The translations under genes and the position numbers were made by a program. This document shows, piece after piece, positions 40,725 through 49,886 of a DNA stretch of 59,729 nt (its first letter is position 1; each line of letters starts with the position of its first letter). The stretch is from the NCBI GenBank assembly GCA_017471965.1, contig JAFURF010000043.1, positions 1-59,729 on the forward strand, in the 5' to 3' direction. This DNA comes from Bacteroidales bacterium. GTDB taxonomy: Bacteria; Bacteroidota; Bacteroidia; Bacteroidales; UBA932. The notes under the pieces are model-generated. The model was given only the letters and a program-made list of their open reading frames with translations. It did no database searches and had not been told where the DNA came from.

Positions 40725-41549
40725 TTATTGACCAGGATAGAATTTCGAAGCCACAGGAAGTCCTGAAGGGATCACGAAATGATGATTCTCATCCTTCCAT
40801 CTGTCCTCATCCCATTCCGGTGACAGATAATCACCTTCATGGTCAACAACAAAAGAAAGATAGGTAATCGGGAATCCCTGGGCAAGATACTGGGACTCGT
40901 AGAAAGTCTGCACCTCAAACAAGGCATCGACAGCGTCACGGCCACATAAAGAAGAGAGGCCGCTCTCATAAAGACGCTCGCGGTCAGCACCATATATGTC
41001 AACAGCAGACGCAAGGATCTTCAGACCGTTCTGATCAGCCATTGCACGGGAATACTCATGGAGATAACGGCTGTCTGTCTTGAGATGCACGATACCTCCG
41101 GACTTAAGGAAATTGCGGTACCTGTTCATGAACAGAGGTGCTGTCAGACGCTTCTTCTCTCGTCCTATCTGAGGATCCGCGAATGTGATCCATATCTCCG
41201 CAACCTCACCGGGAGCGAACAGAGACTCGATGAATTCGATGCGGGTACGAAGGAATGCCACATTGCCAAGTCCGTGCTCTTCTGCATATTTGGCCCCTTT
41301 CCACAGGCGTGCGCCCTTGATATCCACACCTATATAATTGCAAGAAGGATTACGCTCAGCCAGATCGATGGTGTAGTCACCTTTGCCGCAGCCAAGTTCC
41401 AGCACTATCGGCCTGTCGTTGCCGAAGAAATCACTTCCCCACTTACCCTTCAAGGGATGGTCGCACCCCAGGACCTCCGAAGTCGCAGGCTGGATCATAC
41501 ATCTGAAGGTCTCGTTCTCTCTGAATTTTCTGAGTTTGTCCTTTCCCAT
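40725..41549 (-). CDS. trmB: tRNA (guanine-N7-)-methyltransferase
   Basis: Methylates N7 of G46 in tRNA using SAM. From ATG 41549 the product has 274 residues. It has the Rossmann SAM-binding motif PIVLELGCGKGDYTIDLAE, YIGVDIKGARLWKGAK, FADPQIGREKKRL (the TrmB FPDPWPKKxH region, here divergent) and GGIVHLKTDSRYLHEYS. The start is fixed by the ricT stop one base upstream (TGA-T-ATG). This gene ends the long minus-strand operon and converges on miaA, another tRNA-modification gene. A longer in-frame extension upstream only overlaps ricT and is not used. Confidence 0.92.
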   Translation of the reverse strand: MGKDKLRKFRENETFRCMIQPATSEVLGCDHPLKGKWGSDFFGNDRPIVLELGCGKGDYTIDLAERNPSCNYIGVDIKGARLWKGAKYAEEHGLGNVAFLRTRIEFIESLFAPGEVAEIWITFADPQIGREKKRLTAPLFMNRYRNFLKSGGIVHLKTDSRYLHEYSRAMADQNGLKILASAVDIYGADRERLYESGLSSLCGRDAVDALFEVQTFYESQYLAQGFPITYLSFVVDHEGDYLSPEWDEDRWKDENHHFVIPSGLPVASKFYPGQ

Positions 41550-41550
41550 A

Positions 41551-42723
41551 TCACTTGTCCGATTTCGGAGGGCGTGGACCACGGTTGCGGCCGCCCTTGC
41601 TGTTTCCACCACGAGACTTCTTCTTTTTCTTGCGTTTGCGTGCCTCATCGAAACGAGTGATGCTGTCATCTCCCACCGCAGTAACGAACTCCGGCGCTGC
41701 AGGAACCTCATCACTCTTCAGCGAAGCAGGCTTCTCGCCATTACGGTTCATCTTGATGATGTCCCAGACATCTTCCGCATAGAGAGGATAGAGGTTGGAC
41801 AGAGAATGAGGATCATACGAGAAATACATGATCTCACGAAGGATATCGGTCTTCATCAGATATGCAAGTCCGTCTTCGAACTCCAAAGGATTGTGAACCT
41901 TAGGAATACGTGACTGGGCATCCATATAGGCGGCAGTCTCGTAATTGAGGCAGCACTTGAGTTTACCACACTGGCCGGCAAGTTTCTGAGGGTTCAGGGA
42001 AAGATCCTGACACCTTGCAGCGGAAGTGGTGATGGACTGGAAACTTGAAATATAGTTCGAGCAGCATAGTTCACGGCCGCACACGCCAAGGCCTCCGATA
42101 AGTCCGGCCTCCTGACGGGCTCCGATCTGCTTCATCTCGATCCTTATGCGGAACTCCTCGGCAAAGACCTTGATCAACTGACGGAAGTCCACACGACCGT
42201 CCGCGATATAATAGAAGATGGCCTTGGTGCCATCGCCCTGAAACTCAACATCACCTATCTTCATGTCAAGACCCAGTTCCGCAGCAATCTGACGGGAACG
42301 GATCATGGTCTCATGCTCACGGGCGATCGCCTCCTGCCATTTCTCTATATCGAAAAGTTTCGCCTTGCGGTATATCTTCTTGAACTCGAAAGTCTCGGGA
42401 TTGATCCTCTTGCACTTCATCTGGCGCGCCACCACAGGTCCTTCCAGAGTCACGATACCCAGATCGTGCCCGTTGGCAGCCTCCACGATGACCATGTCAC
42501 CGGTCTTGATGCTCTGCCCCGAACCGTTTCTGAAGATCGCCTTGCGGGTATTCTTGAAACGTACTTCAAAAAACTCCTTATATTGTTCCTGATTCACGCC
42601 CGAAAGCCAGTCATAGACCTCCAGTTTGCAGCATCCCTGACGATATGTGCAGTCGAGTTCGCCATTCTCGGCACGCTCCACCACACATCCGCGTGAACAG
42701 TCATATTTCTTGGATTCCATCAT
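41551..42723 (-). CDS. ricT: PSP1 family protein, RicT-like
   Basis: About 390 residues. Cysteine-rich N-terminal motifs (CSRGC, CTYRQGCCKLEVYDWL) precede a PSP1 C-terminal domain with FRIRIEMKQIGARQEAGLIG, GLGVCGRELCCSNYI and QCGKLKCCLNYE, the conserved cysteine cluster. In Bacillus RicT joins RicA and RicF in an Fe-S complex that affects RNA maturation; its Bacteroidota role is not defined. The C-terminal tail is Lys/Arg/Gly-rich (KKKKKSRGGNSKGG), suggesting nucleic-acid contact. ATG 42723 overlaps the holB stop; an adjacent ATG at 42720 and a GTG at 42735 are alternatives. The holB-ricT pairing is common in bacteria. Confidence 0.88.
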   Translation of the reverse strand: MMESKKYDCSRGCVVERAENGELDCTYRQGCCKLEVYDWLSGVNQEQYKEFFEVRFKNTRKAIFRNGSGQSIKTGDMVIVEAANGHDLGIVTLEGPVVARQMKCKRINPETFEFKKIYRKAKLFDIEKWQEAIAREHETMIRSRQIAAELGLDMKIGDVEFQGDGTKAIFYYIADGRVDFRQLIKVFAEEFRIRIEMKQIGARQEAGLIGGLGVCGRELCCSNYISSFQSITTSAARCQDLSLNPQKLAGQCGKLKCCLNYETAAYMDAQSRIPKVHNPLEFEDGLAYLMKTDILREIMYFSYDPHSLSNLYPLYAEDVWDIIKMNRNGEKPASLKSDEVPAAPEFVTAVGDDSITRFDEARKRKKKKKSRGGNSKGGRNRGPRPPKSDK

Positions 42724-42727
42724 ATAT

Positions 42728-43855
42728 CTAGACACTTAAATACATACGATTGACCAGATCGCAGAAAAGGATCTTCGAATTGACATTCCTGTCAATCATC
42801 GACACCACTTTCTCGATATTGCTGACCGACTTTGTGCAGAAGCCATCGCTGCACTTGGAAGCAACCCTCTCATAAAACTCCTGCTCCTGAGGCAGTATGC
42901 CTGCTATATTATGCAGATTCTGCCTGGTCATGAATATCTTTCTGATACAATCAGTTGCAAATGTACAAAATTCCTTCTGTTTTTCGCGCGAATCAAGGGA
43001 GGACATCATCTCACCGCACTCCAACGCAGCGGCAAGATTGCGCGAAACAACAGCATTCATCAGATCCGAAAACAGATCCATATATCGGTTGTAGTCCTCC
43101 TGATCGCCGATCATGCTCATGGCATTACCGACACTTCCGCCGGAAAGGACTGCCTTGGCCTCGGCCTCCTTTGGCGATATGGCGAGTTTCTCAACCAGAG
43201 TCCCTACCACCTCTTCCCTGCTCAAAGGCAGGACACGGACACTCTGACAACGCGAGAAAATAGTCTGAAGCACCTTCTCCGGTGCATGGGTAATGAAAAG
43301 GAAGAGGGTCTTTTCAGGTGGTTCCTCGACCATCTTCAAAAGTCGGTTGGCCGTCTCCTGATTCATCTTCTCCGGAAGGTAGAAGATCACGGCCTTATAT
43401 CCATCAGCCACGGAAGTCAGTGAGAGTTTGGTCATTATGGACTTCGCCTCCGCTACAGCAATAAGTCCGCTTCTGCTCTCTATGCCCAATGCCCTCTGCA
43501 GGTCCGACTCAAGAAAATACGGATTGGAAACCGCAAGTTCCCTCCAGTATGTCAAATATGACTCCGATGTAGGCTTGTCATCCGAGGTCTTCGGCCCCTT
43601 GTTGACAGGAAATACGAAATGGACATCAGGATGGATGAGTTTCGACATCTGACGGCATGAAGGACATTCGCCGCAGGAATCCCCTCCGGAAGGATTCGCA
43701 CAGTTCAGATACTGCACATAGGCAAGAGCCAATGCCAAGGCACCGCAGCCATCGTTTTCATAGAACAGCATGGCATGAGCCACCCTGCCGCTGTCGGCCA
43801 TTGACGACAGCGCCTTCACTACCTGACGGTTTCCTATGATGTCTGCAAATCTCAT
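42728..43855 (-). CDS. holB: DNA polymerase III delta' subunit
   Basis: A clamp-loader subunit of 375 residues. It shows the delta' pattern: IIGNRQVVKAL and AHAMLFYENDGCG, where the ATP-binding Walker A is degenerate as expected. A four-cysteine zinc module (CANPSGGDSCGECPSCRQM in parts) and VAEAKSIMTKL, ANRLLKMVEEPPEKTLFLFI and FSRCQSVRVLPL follow. ATG 43855 overlaps the polyprenyl synthase stop codon (ATGA), so a TTG codon one triplet upstream is rejected. It is translationally coupled in the trxA-trmB run. Confidence 0.93.
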   Translation of the reverse strand: MRFADIIGNRQVVKALSSMADSGRVAHAMLFYENDGCGALALALAYVQYLNCANPSGGDSCGECPSCRQMSKLIHPDVHFVFPVNKGPKTSDDKPTSESYLTYWRELAVSNPYFLESDLQRALGIESRSGLIAVAEAKSIMTKLSLTSVADGYKAVIFYLPEKMNQETANRLLKMVEEPPEKTLFLFITHAPEKVLQTIFSRCQSVRVLPLSREEVVGTLVEKLAISPKEAEAKAVLSGGSVGNAMSMIGDQEDYNRYMDLFSDLMNAVVSRNLAAALECGEMMSSLDSREKQKEFCTFATDCIRKIFMTRQNLHNIAGILPQEQEFYERVASKCSDGFCTKSVSNIEKVVSMIDRNVNSKILFCDLVNRMYLSV

Positions 43856-44841
43856 CAAAGAGCCCTTTGTGCCGTATAATATGCCAATTCCACAAGATAT
43901 TTCCTGGCTTCGGTGTCCGGAAGCACATCCAACGCCCGGATGGCAGACGCCACATATCCTTTAAGTCGTGCCACGGCATACTCAAGACCGCCGTTCTCCC
44001 TGACAAAGGACACTATATCATCGCGATATTCCGGACAATCCGCAATATTGCTCACCTTGCCCCTGACTACATCCGCCTCAGCCTCAGGAACATCCGCCAA
44101 TGCACCAAGAAGCGGCATGGTGATCTTCTGCTCAAGGATATCCGCTCCCAACGGCTTTCCTACCGCCTCGGTTCCCGAATAATCAAGGATGTCATCCTGA
44201 ATCTGGAAGGCAAGTCCCAATGCCACGGCATATTCTCTTGCAGCACGGACAAACTCCTCCGGTGCATCCACGGAAATCGCAGCAGACACACATGCAGCCT
44301 CGAACAGAGACGCCGTCTTATTGTATATTATCTTGAGATAATCCTCTTCCGAAGTGTCACCGGACTGCGCTTTCTGAAGTTGGAGCATCTCCCCTTCAGC
44401 AAGGTCGCTCAGAGTCTTGGCAAAGATCTTCATGACACCGGAACTTCCGGCATTTTCCACATTCAGGATCAGTTCCATGGCCTTCACAAGCCAATAATCA
44501 CCTACAAGGACCGACACAGACGGCCCCATCAACGACATTATCGTCGGCTTTCCCCTTCTCTGCTCACTTCCGTCAGCAACATCATCATGCAGAAGAGTGG
44601 CATTATGCAGCAGGTCAGCGGCAGCGGCATAACTTACCGTCGCATCATTCACTCCTGCAGGTGAACAGGCACGCGCCATGAGCAGGGTAAGCATCGGCCT
44701 CATCTGCTTCCCCGAATGGGAAAGTATGGACTCGTTCGTCGAGTTCAGAAGCGCGATGTCGCTTTCGAGCGTACGTGAAATACGCCGTTTCGTGAGGAGC
44801 CATGCCTCTCCGAGAAAATCCTGAATAGCCTTGATATCCAT
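43855..44841 (-). CDS. Polyprenyl diphosphate synthase (trans-type)
   Basis: A 328-residue enzyme that elongates isoprenoid chains, probably the octaprenyl/heptaprenyl side chain of menaquinone. It has the first Asp-rich motif DDVAD (86-90; LLHDDVADGSEQRRGKPT in parts), GKQMRPMLTLL, the second Asp-rich motif FQIQDDILDY, and KPLGADILEQKITMPLL. Chain length cannot be deduced reliably from the residues before DDxxD. It overlaps holB by four bases and follows the LOG-family gene by 3 bp. Confidence 0.9.
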   Translation of the reverse strand: MDIKAIQDFLGEAWLLTKRRISRTLESDIALLNSTNESILSHSGKQMRPMLTLLMARACSPAGVNDATVSYAAAADLLHNATLLHDDVADGSEQRRGKPTIMSLMGPSVSVLVGDYWLVKAMELILNVENAGSSGVMKIFAKTLSDLAEGEMLQLQKAQSGDTSEEDYLKIIYNKTASLFEAACVSAAISVDAPEEFVRAAREYAVALGLAFQIQDDILDYSGTEAVGKPLGADILEQKITMPLLGALADVPEAEADVVRGKVSNIADCPEYRDDIVSFVRENGGLEYAVARLKGYVASAIRALDVLPDTEARKYLVELAYYTAQRAL

Positions 44842-44844
44842 ATA

Positions 44845-45375
44845 TCATCTCTGCAGCATCTCCAGAAGAGCCTCCGGAGTATCTGCGAAATTTATCTTGT
44901 CCATTGTCGCCTGAGCAAGCATGCCTGTCCTGACATAATGTTCAAGCAGAGCCCTCAAAGGCTCATAAAAACCCTCATAGTCAAGAAGATATATTCCTCC
45001 GTCGTACTGCTTGAGGTGAAGAAGTGCAAAACACTCGATGACCTCATCCAGGGTGCCGATTCCTCCAGGAAGAGCCACCACGGCACAGGTATCCTTACGG
45101 AGTAAGGTCTTGCGCTCAGCCATCGTCTCGGTCCAGATGACCTCTGTAAGTTCCGGATAGACGTACTGAGCCATAAAACGCGGAATGACACCCAGGTGAT
45201 ACCCTCCACACACCTTCAGTTCGTCTGATATCTCACCCATCGTGCCCTTTATAGTTCCGCCTGAGACGATGCCGTATCCACACAACGAAGCCGCCCTGAC
45301 GAATTCGCGGGCGACTTTGTTGTATTTAGGGTCAATATTTGAACTGGCAGAGCAGAAAACCGCTATCTTCTTCAT
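44845..45375 (-). CDS. LOG family / TIGR00730 Rossmann-fold protein
   Basis: A 176-residue cytoplasmic protein with the LOG signature PGGIGTLDE at residues 103-111. It also has VFCSASS near the N terminus, GYGIVSGG and ETMAERKTLL. Family members hydrolyse nucleoside 5'-monophosphates to free base and ribose 5-phosphate (cytokinin-activating in plants); bacterial substrates are usually AMP-like nucleotides. It lies 11 bp after the outer-membrane barrel gene and 3 bp before the polyprenyl synthase gene in one operon. Confidence 0.92.
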   Translation of the reverse strand: MKKIAVFCSASSNIDPKYNKVAREFVRAASLCGYGIVSGGTIKGTMGEISDELKVCGGYHLGVIPRFMAQYVYPELTEVIWTETMAERKTLLRKDTCAVVALPGGIGTLDEVIECFALLHLKQYDGGIYLLDYEGFYEPLRALLEHYVRTGMLAQATMDKINFADTPEALLEMLQR

Positions 45376-45386
45376 CCGCTTTCCTT

Positions 45387-45980
45387 TTAGAAGAAGAATG
45401 CAAGGTGGAATGAAATGCCACCGTAAGTCTGGTCCTCCGGAGTAAGGCTGCCAAGATTCACACCGGTAAAGTCCTTGAGACTTCCGAGGACACCGAAGTT
45501 CCAGTTATAGCGCACGATTGCCTGAAGTTTCCAGATATTGAGGCCTGCTCCAAGACCCAGTCCGTACTCAAAGCCGTTTCCACCCTTGAGATCATCAAGG
45601 ACATCACCGCTCGCCTTGTTGAAAAGCGAGTATCCGACATACGGAGTCACATCAACGAAAGGTCTTGCAACCAGAAGATCCGGTCCCCACTGCACAGATA
45701 CTGGGAGGTTGATTGCTCCGACAGTCTGCTTTGTATCGGAAACCTTTTCAATCAAGGCACCTTTCTGAGAGTATACGAGAGCCGGCTGGATAGAGAAGCC
45801 CAGAGGAAGGTTGAATGCATATGTAAGACCCACATTCCATCCCGCCTGTGCATCCATCTTTACATCCTTGAACTTAGTCGAATTGAAGTTCATTCCGGCA
45901 GTGACACCGAAACCCTGCGCAGAAGCAGATGCAGAGAAAGCCATCAAGGCGATCACTGCAAGGAAAAATATCTTTTTCAT
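45387..45980 (-). CDS. Outer-membrane beta-barrel protein (PorT-like family)
   Basis: A 197-residue protein with a cleavable signal (LMAFSASASAQ). The rest is alternating amphipathic strands typical of an eight-stranded barrel: GFGVTAGMNFNSTKF, GWNVGLTYAFNLP, GFSIQPALVYSQKGA, FVDVTPYVGYSLF and FEYGLGLGAGLNIWK. It ends with the aromatic run GGISFHLAFFF. This size and style are widespread in Bacteroidota, usually of unknown function. It sits between trxA and a LOG gene, 12 and 11 bp away, so it is expressed with housekeeping functions. Confidence 0.85.
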   Translation of the reverse strand: MKKIFFLAVIALMAFSASASAQGFGVTAGMNFNSTKFKDVKMDAQAGWNVGLTYAFNLPLGFSIQPALVYSQKGALIEKVSDTKQTVGAINLPVSVQWGPDLLVARPFVDVTPYVGYSLFNKASGDVLDDLKGGNGFEYGLGLGAGLNIWKLQAIVRYNWNFGVLGSLKDFTGVNLGSLTPEDQTYGGISFHLAFFF

Positions 45981-45992
45981 TGTATGCGTATA

Positions 45993-46307
45993 TTAGATCA
46001 ACGAATCGAGTTTTGCGGCGAGATCAGCCTTTGCGATCACACCTACATGTCTGTCAACGAGTTCTCCGTTCTTGAAGAAAAGAAGAGTAGGGATGCTTCT
46101 GATGTTGTAGTTCATCGGAGCATCATCGCATTCGTCGACATTGCACTTGCCAACTACTGCCTTACCCTCATATTCTGCAGCAATCTCTTCCACTACCGGA
46201 GCGATGGCCTTGCACGGACCGCACCATGTAGCCCAAAAATCCACAAGCACAGGCTTGTCTGTATTCAATGTCTCAGCGAAATTCGCATCTGTAATAACTA
46301 GTGCCAT
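45993..46307 (-). CDS. trxA: Thioredoxin
   Basis: A 104-residue cytoplasmic thioredoxin with the redox motif WCGPCK (Cys29/Cys32), VDFWATWCGPCK and the cis-proline region NIRSIPTLLFFKNGE. No signal peptide. It opens a seven-gene minus-strand run (trxA, barrel protein, LOG, polyprenyl synthase, holB, ricT, trmB) with gaps of 12 bp or less or overlaps. A promoter lies at 46391-46422. Confidence 0.96.
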   Translation of the reverse strand: MALVITDANFAETLNTDKPVLVDFWATWCGPCKAIAPVVEEIAAEYEGKAVVGKCNVDECDDAPMNYNIRSIPTLLFFKNGELVDRHVGVIAKADLAAKLDSLI

Positions 46308-46335
46308 AATAAATATTGTTTTAATGTTTCCTTAA

Positions 46336-46382
46336 AGATTCTCGCGTCGTCCGTCGGACTGTTCAGGATGACATACAAGAAT
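46336..46382. repeat. REP-like palindromic repeat (copy 3)
   Basis: AGATTCT (46336-46342) and AGAATT (46378-46383) flank a CGCGTCG...TCAGGATGACA core, similar to 22955-23002. It lies in the gap between the PG0541-family gene and trxA, just downstream of the trxA promoter. Confidence 0.5.
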
Positions 46383-46390
46383 TCCAATCG

Positions 46391-46422
46391 CAAATATAAA
46401 GATTTACGACTGGAATTACAAT
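46391..46422 (-). promoter_or_regulatory. trxA operon promoter
   Basis: Minus-strand TATATTTG (46391-46398) with an ATTG -33-like element (46419-46422) 20 bp upstream. It would give a ~77-nt leader containing the REP-like repeat. Confidence 0.6.
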
Positions 46423-46445
46423 ATCAATACCTTAGGTTTTAAGGA

Positions 46446-46739
46446 CTAATAATATTTTTCTACATTCCAAGCGAATGCGCGGAGTCCGAGATCAGGGGTC
46501 TCTTCGTCCATGGCACGAAGACGGGCGAGTATGTCATCCACCCTCTCGTCAGGAACGAATGCCAGAATGGCATTGTTCATTGTAGGCCAGGCGTGGTTGC
46601 CAAGATGCGGTTCTCCGGTGGAGGTTCCGCGTCCTGCGATATCCTGCCACATGGTGAAGCCTCTGCAGCCAAGTTCCTCGAGAACGTCGGCAATCTCCAT
46701 GTTATAAGCCTGGTCGTATGCTATAAAAATACCTTTCAT
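46446..46739 (-). CDS. PG0541 family transporter-associated protein (PII-like)
   Basis: A 97-residue cytoplasmic protein with a ferredoxin-like, PII-type pattern: GIFIAYDQAYNMEIADVLEE at the N terminus, a GFTMWQDIAGRGTSTGEPHLG central loop (read in parts) and DDILARLRAMDEE. Proteins of this family are encoded directly after RND permeases in Bacteroidota, as here (24 bp gap). A regulatory or sensing role for the efflux pump is inferred from context and fold. Confidence 0.8.
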   Translation of the reverse strand: MKGIFIAYDQAYNMEIADVLEELGCRGFTMWQDIAGRGTSTGEPHLGNHAWPTMNNAILAFVPDERVDDILARLRAMDEETPDLGLRAFAWNVEKYY

Positions 46740-46763
46740 ATTTTTCTGCTTTATTCTTGGTTA

Positions 46764-49700
46764 CTACGCATTTACAAGTTTCTTTGCAGCCTTTCGGGCG
46801 GCGCGGCGCTCCTGCCATGATGCCATGGAAGCATATACGGTAGGGATGATCACGAGGGTCACGAGAGTCGAGATCGACAGACCCCATGCCACAACCATAC
46901 CGAGCGAACGCCACATCTCAGAACCCTCACCCTGGCCCACAGCCATCGGGATCATACCGAGCACGGTAGTCAATGTGGTCATGAGGATAGGACGGAGACG
47001 GGACTTCGCGGCAATCACAGATGCCTCGGCAACGCTCTTTCCACGCTCACGCATGAGGATGGTATAGTCGATCAGCACGATACCGTTCTTCACCACGATA
47101 CCCATGAGGATGAGGATACCGATCATACCCATCGTACCCAGAGGCGTACCGGTCACCCAAAGTCCGAGAAGCACTCCGACGAATGCAAACGGAATCGAGA
47201 ACATGATCACGAAAGGACTCATGAAAGACTCGAACTGGGACGCCATCACGATGTATACGAGGATGATGATCATCGCGAGGAGCATTATGAGGTCTCCGAA
47301 CATATCCTGCTGGTCCTCATATGAACCTCCGATCTCAATTGAAAGTTCTGACGGTATTTCTGTCTCTGCCAGGATTGCATCCGTAGAAGCCACGGCGTCA
47401 GAAAGAGCCACACCGTTGGCTACAACACCGGAAACGGTGATGAGACGTTCACGGTTCTTTCTCTGGATCGAAGGAGGGGTCAGGGTCTCGATGACGGTGC
47501 CGACATCCTTGATCCTCACGCCTTTGCCCATGTTGTTGTAGATGATGATGTTCTCGATGTCCTCTGTGCTGGTACGGAACTCCGGAGCATAACGCACGCG
47601 GATGTCATATTCATCTCCGTCCTCACGGTAGAATGACTGGGTCGAACCGTTCATTGCCGCACTGAGATATGCTGCAGCAGTGGTACTGTTAAGACCATTG
47701 ATGGCAAGTTTCTCGCGATCGAAATCCACCTGATACTCAGGAACATACTCGTCACGGCTAAGGAGGACCTGAGAGAACTCTCCGGCCTCGAGCATCTTCG
47801 CCTGCACTTCCTTTGCGACACGGTCTGTGGTCTCGAAGTCATATCCGTAGATCTCGATATCGACTGTTGACGCACCTCCCATTCCGCCGCCGCCTTCGGT
47901 CACGCGGACCTTCTTGAACTCAGGATAGTCGGCAAGGATCCCGCGGACAACGTCTGCGATTTCTGACGTAGACCTTTCGCGGTCTTCCATACTTCCGACA
48001 TTGATATTGAAGGAAACGACATGGGTACCGTTATTCTGCATCGAAGCAAACGCATTGTCAGAGTCCGCCTGACCGAGAGCATATGAGCAGTTCACGATTT
48101 CCGGAATGGCATCGACGAACTTGCCGTGAAGTTCATGAGCGATGCTTCTGGTCACAGCCTGACCTGTTCCGGCAGGAAGTTCGAGCTGGAGGGTCATACG
48201 TCCGTCATCTGACTTAGGCATGAATTCTGTCTTGATGGCAGGTCCGATAAGTCCGACTGTGCCGACAAACACCACAAGGGAAATCAGCACCACAATCGTC
48301 CTGTGTCCGATGCACCAGTTGATCAGTTTTCCGTAACCTACAGATATGAGGTCGATGAATTTGTTGAAGTTTCCGAATATGAGGTCATGTATCTTGCCTG
48401 TCTTAGGCTTGAATCTGAGGAACTGCGAGCAGAGCATCGGAATGAGCGTGAGGGCGCCGATTGTAGAGACAATCATGATGATACTTGTGATCCATCCCAA
48501 CTGCTTGAACATCAGACCGGCCATACCCTTGATCATTGTAAGAGGAAGGAATACGGCAAGCATTGTAAGAGTTGACGCGATCACTGAGATACCTACCTCC
48601 TGAGTTGCATGCACGGCAGCCTCCTTCGGCTTCGCTCCCCTTTCCAGATGTGTGGAGATGTTCTCGAGAACCACGATGGCATCGTCCACGACCATACCGA
48701 TCGCGATAGAAAGAGCCGACATCGACACGATGTTAAGGGTATTTCCCGTAGCCCAGAGATACATCAGTGATGCAAGGAGGGAAATAGGAATCGCAAGGAC
48801 GATGATGAATGTCGCACGCCACCTTCCGAGGAAGAGGTAAACGACGAGCATCACGATGAGGAAGGTCACGATGATGGTCTCCTTCAAGGAGTTCAATGTA
48901 TTGAGAATATTGTCCGAACTATCTACGACAGTCCTGATCTGGATGTCTGACGGAAGGTTCTTCTCGATGTTCTTCATCGCCTTCTTGACACCCTTTATCA
49001 CGTTCACGGTATTGGCGTCGGCCTGCTTCTGGATGACGATCTGAGCGCCCTGTATACCGTTCACATAAGCCTCCTGATATCTTTCCTCGACTCCGTCGAC
49101 CACTCTGGCGACGTCGCGCAGGTAGATTGTCCTGCCGTTGGAATGTCCGACAACGACATCAAGCATCTGCTCTGCAGAAGTGAATTCCTTCTCTACACGG
49201 AGAGAATATGCGTTAGAACCTATGTCGATAGTACCTGAAGGCACATTTCTGTTCTCAGCAGCGATGACACTTGAAATTCCTGCAACGGTAAGTCCGTATG
49301 CCTCAAGTTTGTTAGGGTCGCAATATACCTGGATCTCACGCTTAGGCGCACCGGCAATTGACACAGTACCCACTCCTGACACACGGGCAAGAGGAGTCGC
49401 CACCTTGTCGTCAAGAATCTTCTCAAGAGCCTGAAGGCTCTCGTCGGCAGTTGCGGCCATGATCATGATAGGCATGTCATCCGCACTGAACTTGAAGATG
49501 ATAGGAAGTGAAGCACCGTCCGGAAGGACAGAGTTCACCATGTCCAGTTTGTCTCGGACGTCATTTGTAGCGACGTCGATGTCAACGCCCTCGACGAATT
49601 CGAGGGTGATGAGGGAAATGTTTTCCTTTGAAGTCGAACTCAGATTCTTGAGGTCGCTCACACCGTTGAGGGAGTTCTCGAGCACCTTGGTGAGGTTGGT

Positions 49701-49880
49701 CTCGATATCCTCCGCACTGGCTCCCGGATATGATGACATTACCATCACCACGTTCGCATCGAACTTAGGGAACCTGTCCAAAGATATGTTTATCAGCGAG
49801 AAAATACCGAAGATAGCCAGCGCAATGAAGATCAGAGACGTGGTTACCGGGTTATTTACCGCTTTTCTGTATATGCTCAT
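46764..49880 (-). CDS. RND efflux permease (AcrB/HAE1-like)
   Basis: A 1,038-residue inner-membrane proton-driven pump. It has the RND duplicated layout: TM1 (VTTSLIFIALAIFGIFSL), a large periplasmic loop, and a TM2-6 block with the charged MVVDDAIVVLENI segment in TM4 (proton relay Asp pair). The second half has IILVYIVMASQFESF and GIVVKNGIVLIDY. The N-terminal SIYRKAVNNPV start and the lack of heavy-metal signatures point to a multidrug/hydrophobe pump. It is fed by the adaptor 6 bp upstream and the TolC-like channel; ATG 49880 is the start. Confidence 0.95.
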   Translation of the reverse strand: MSIYRKAVNNPVTTSLIFIALAIFGIFSLINISLDRFPKFDANVVMVMSSYPGASAEDIETNLTKVLENSLNGVSDLKNLSSTSKENISLITLEFVEGVDIDVATNDVRDKLDMVNSVLPDGASLPIIFKFSADDMPIMIMAATADESLQALEKILDDKVATPLARVSGVGTVSIAGAPKREIQVYCDPNKLEAYGLTVAGISSVIAAENRNVPSGTIDIGSNAYSLRVEKEFTSAEQMLDVVVGHSNGRTIYLRDVARVVDGVEERYQEAYVNGIQGAQIVIQKQADANTVNVIKGVKKAMKNIEKNLPSDIQIRTVVDSSDNILNTLNSLKETIIVTFLIVMLVVYLFLGRWRATFIIVLAIPISLLASLMYLWATGNTLNIVSMSALSIAIGMVVDDAIVVLENISTHLERGAKPKEAAVHATQEVGISVIASTLTMLAVFLPLTMIKGMAGLMFKQLGWITSIIMIVSTIGALTLIPMLCSQFLRFKPKTGKIHDLIFGNFNKFIDLISVGYGKLINWCIGHRTIVVLISLVVFVGTVGLIGPAIKTEFMPKSDDGRMTLQLELPAGTGQAVTRSIAHELHGKFVDAIPEIVNCSYALGQADSDNAFASMQNNGTHVVSFNINVGSMEDRERSTSEIADVVRGILADYPEFKKVRVTEGGGGMGGASTVDIEIYGYDFETTDRVAKEVQAKMLEAGEFSQVLLSRDEYVPEYQVDFDREKLAINGLNSTTAAAYLSAAMNGSTQSFYREDGDEYDIRVRYAPEFRTSTEDIENIIIYNNMGKGVRIKDVGTVIETLTPPSIQRKNRERLITVSGVVANGVALSDAVASTDAILAETEIPSELSIEIGGSYEDQQDMFGDLIMLLAMIIILVYIVMASQFESFMSPFVIMFSIPFAFVGVLLGLWVTGTPLGTMGMIGILILMGIVVKNGIVLIDYTILMRERGKSVAEASVIAAKSRLRPILMTTLTTVLGMIPMAVGQGEGSEMWRSLGMVVAWGLSISTLVTLVIIPTVYASMASWQERRAARKAAKKLVNA

Positions 49881-49886
49881 AATCTA

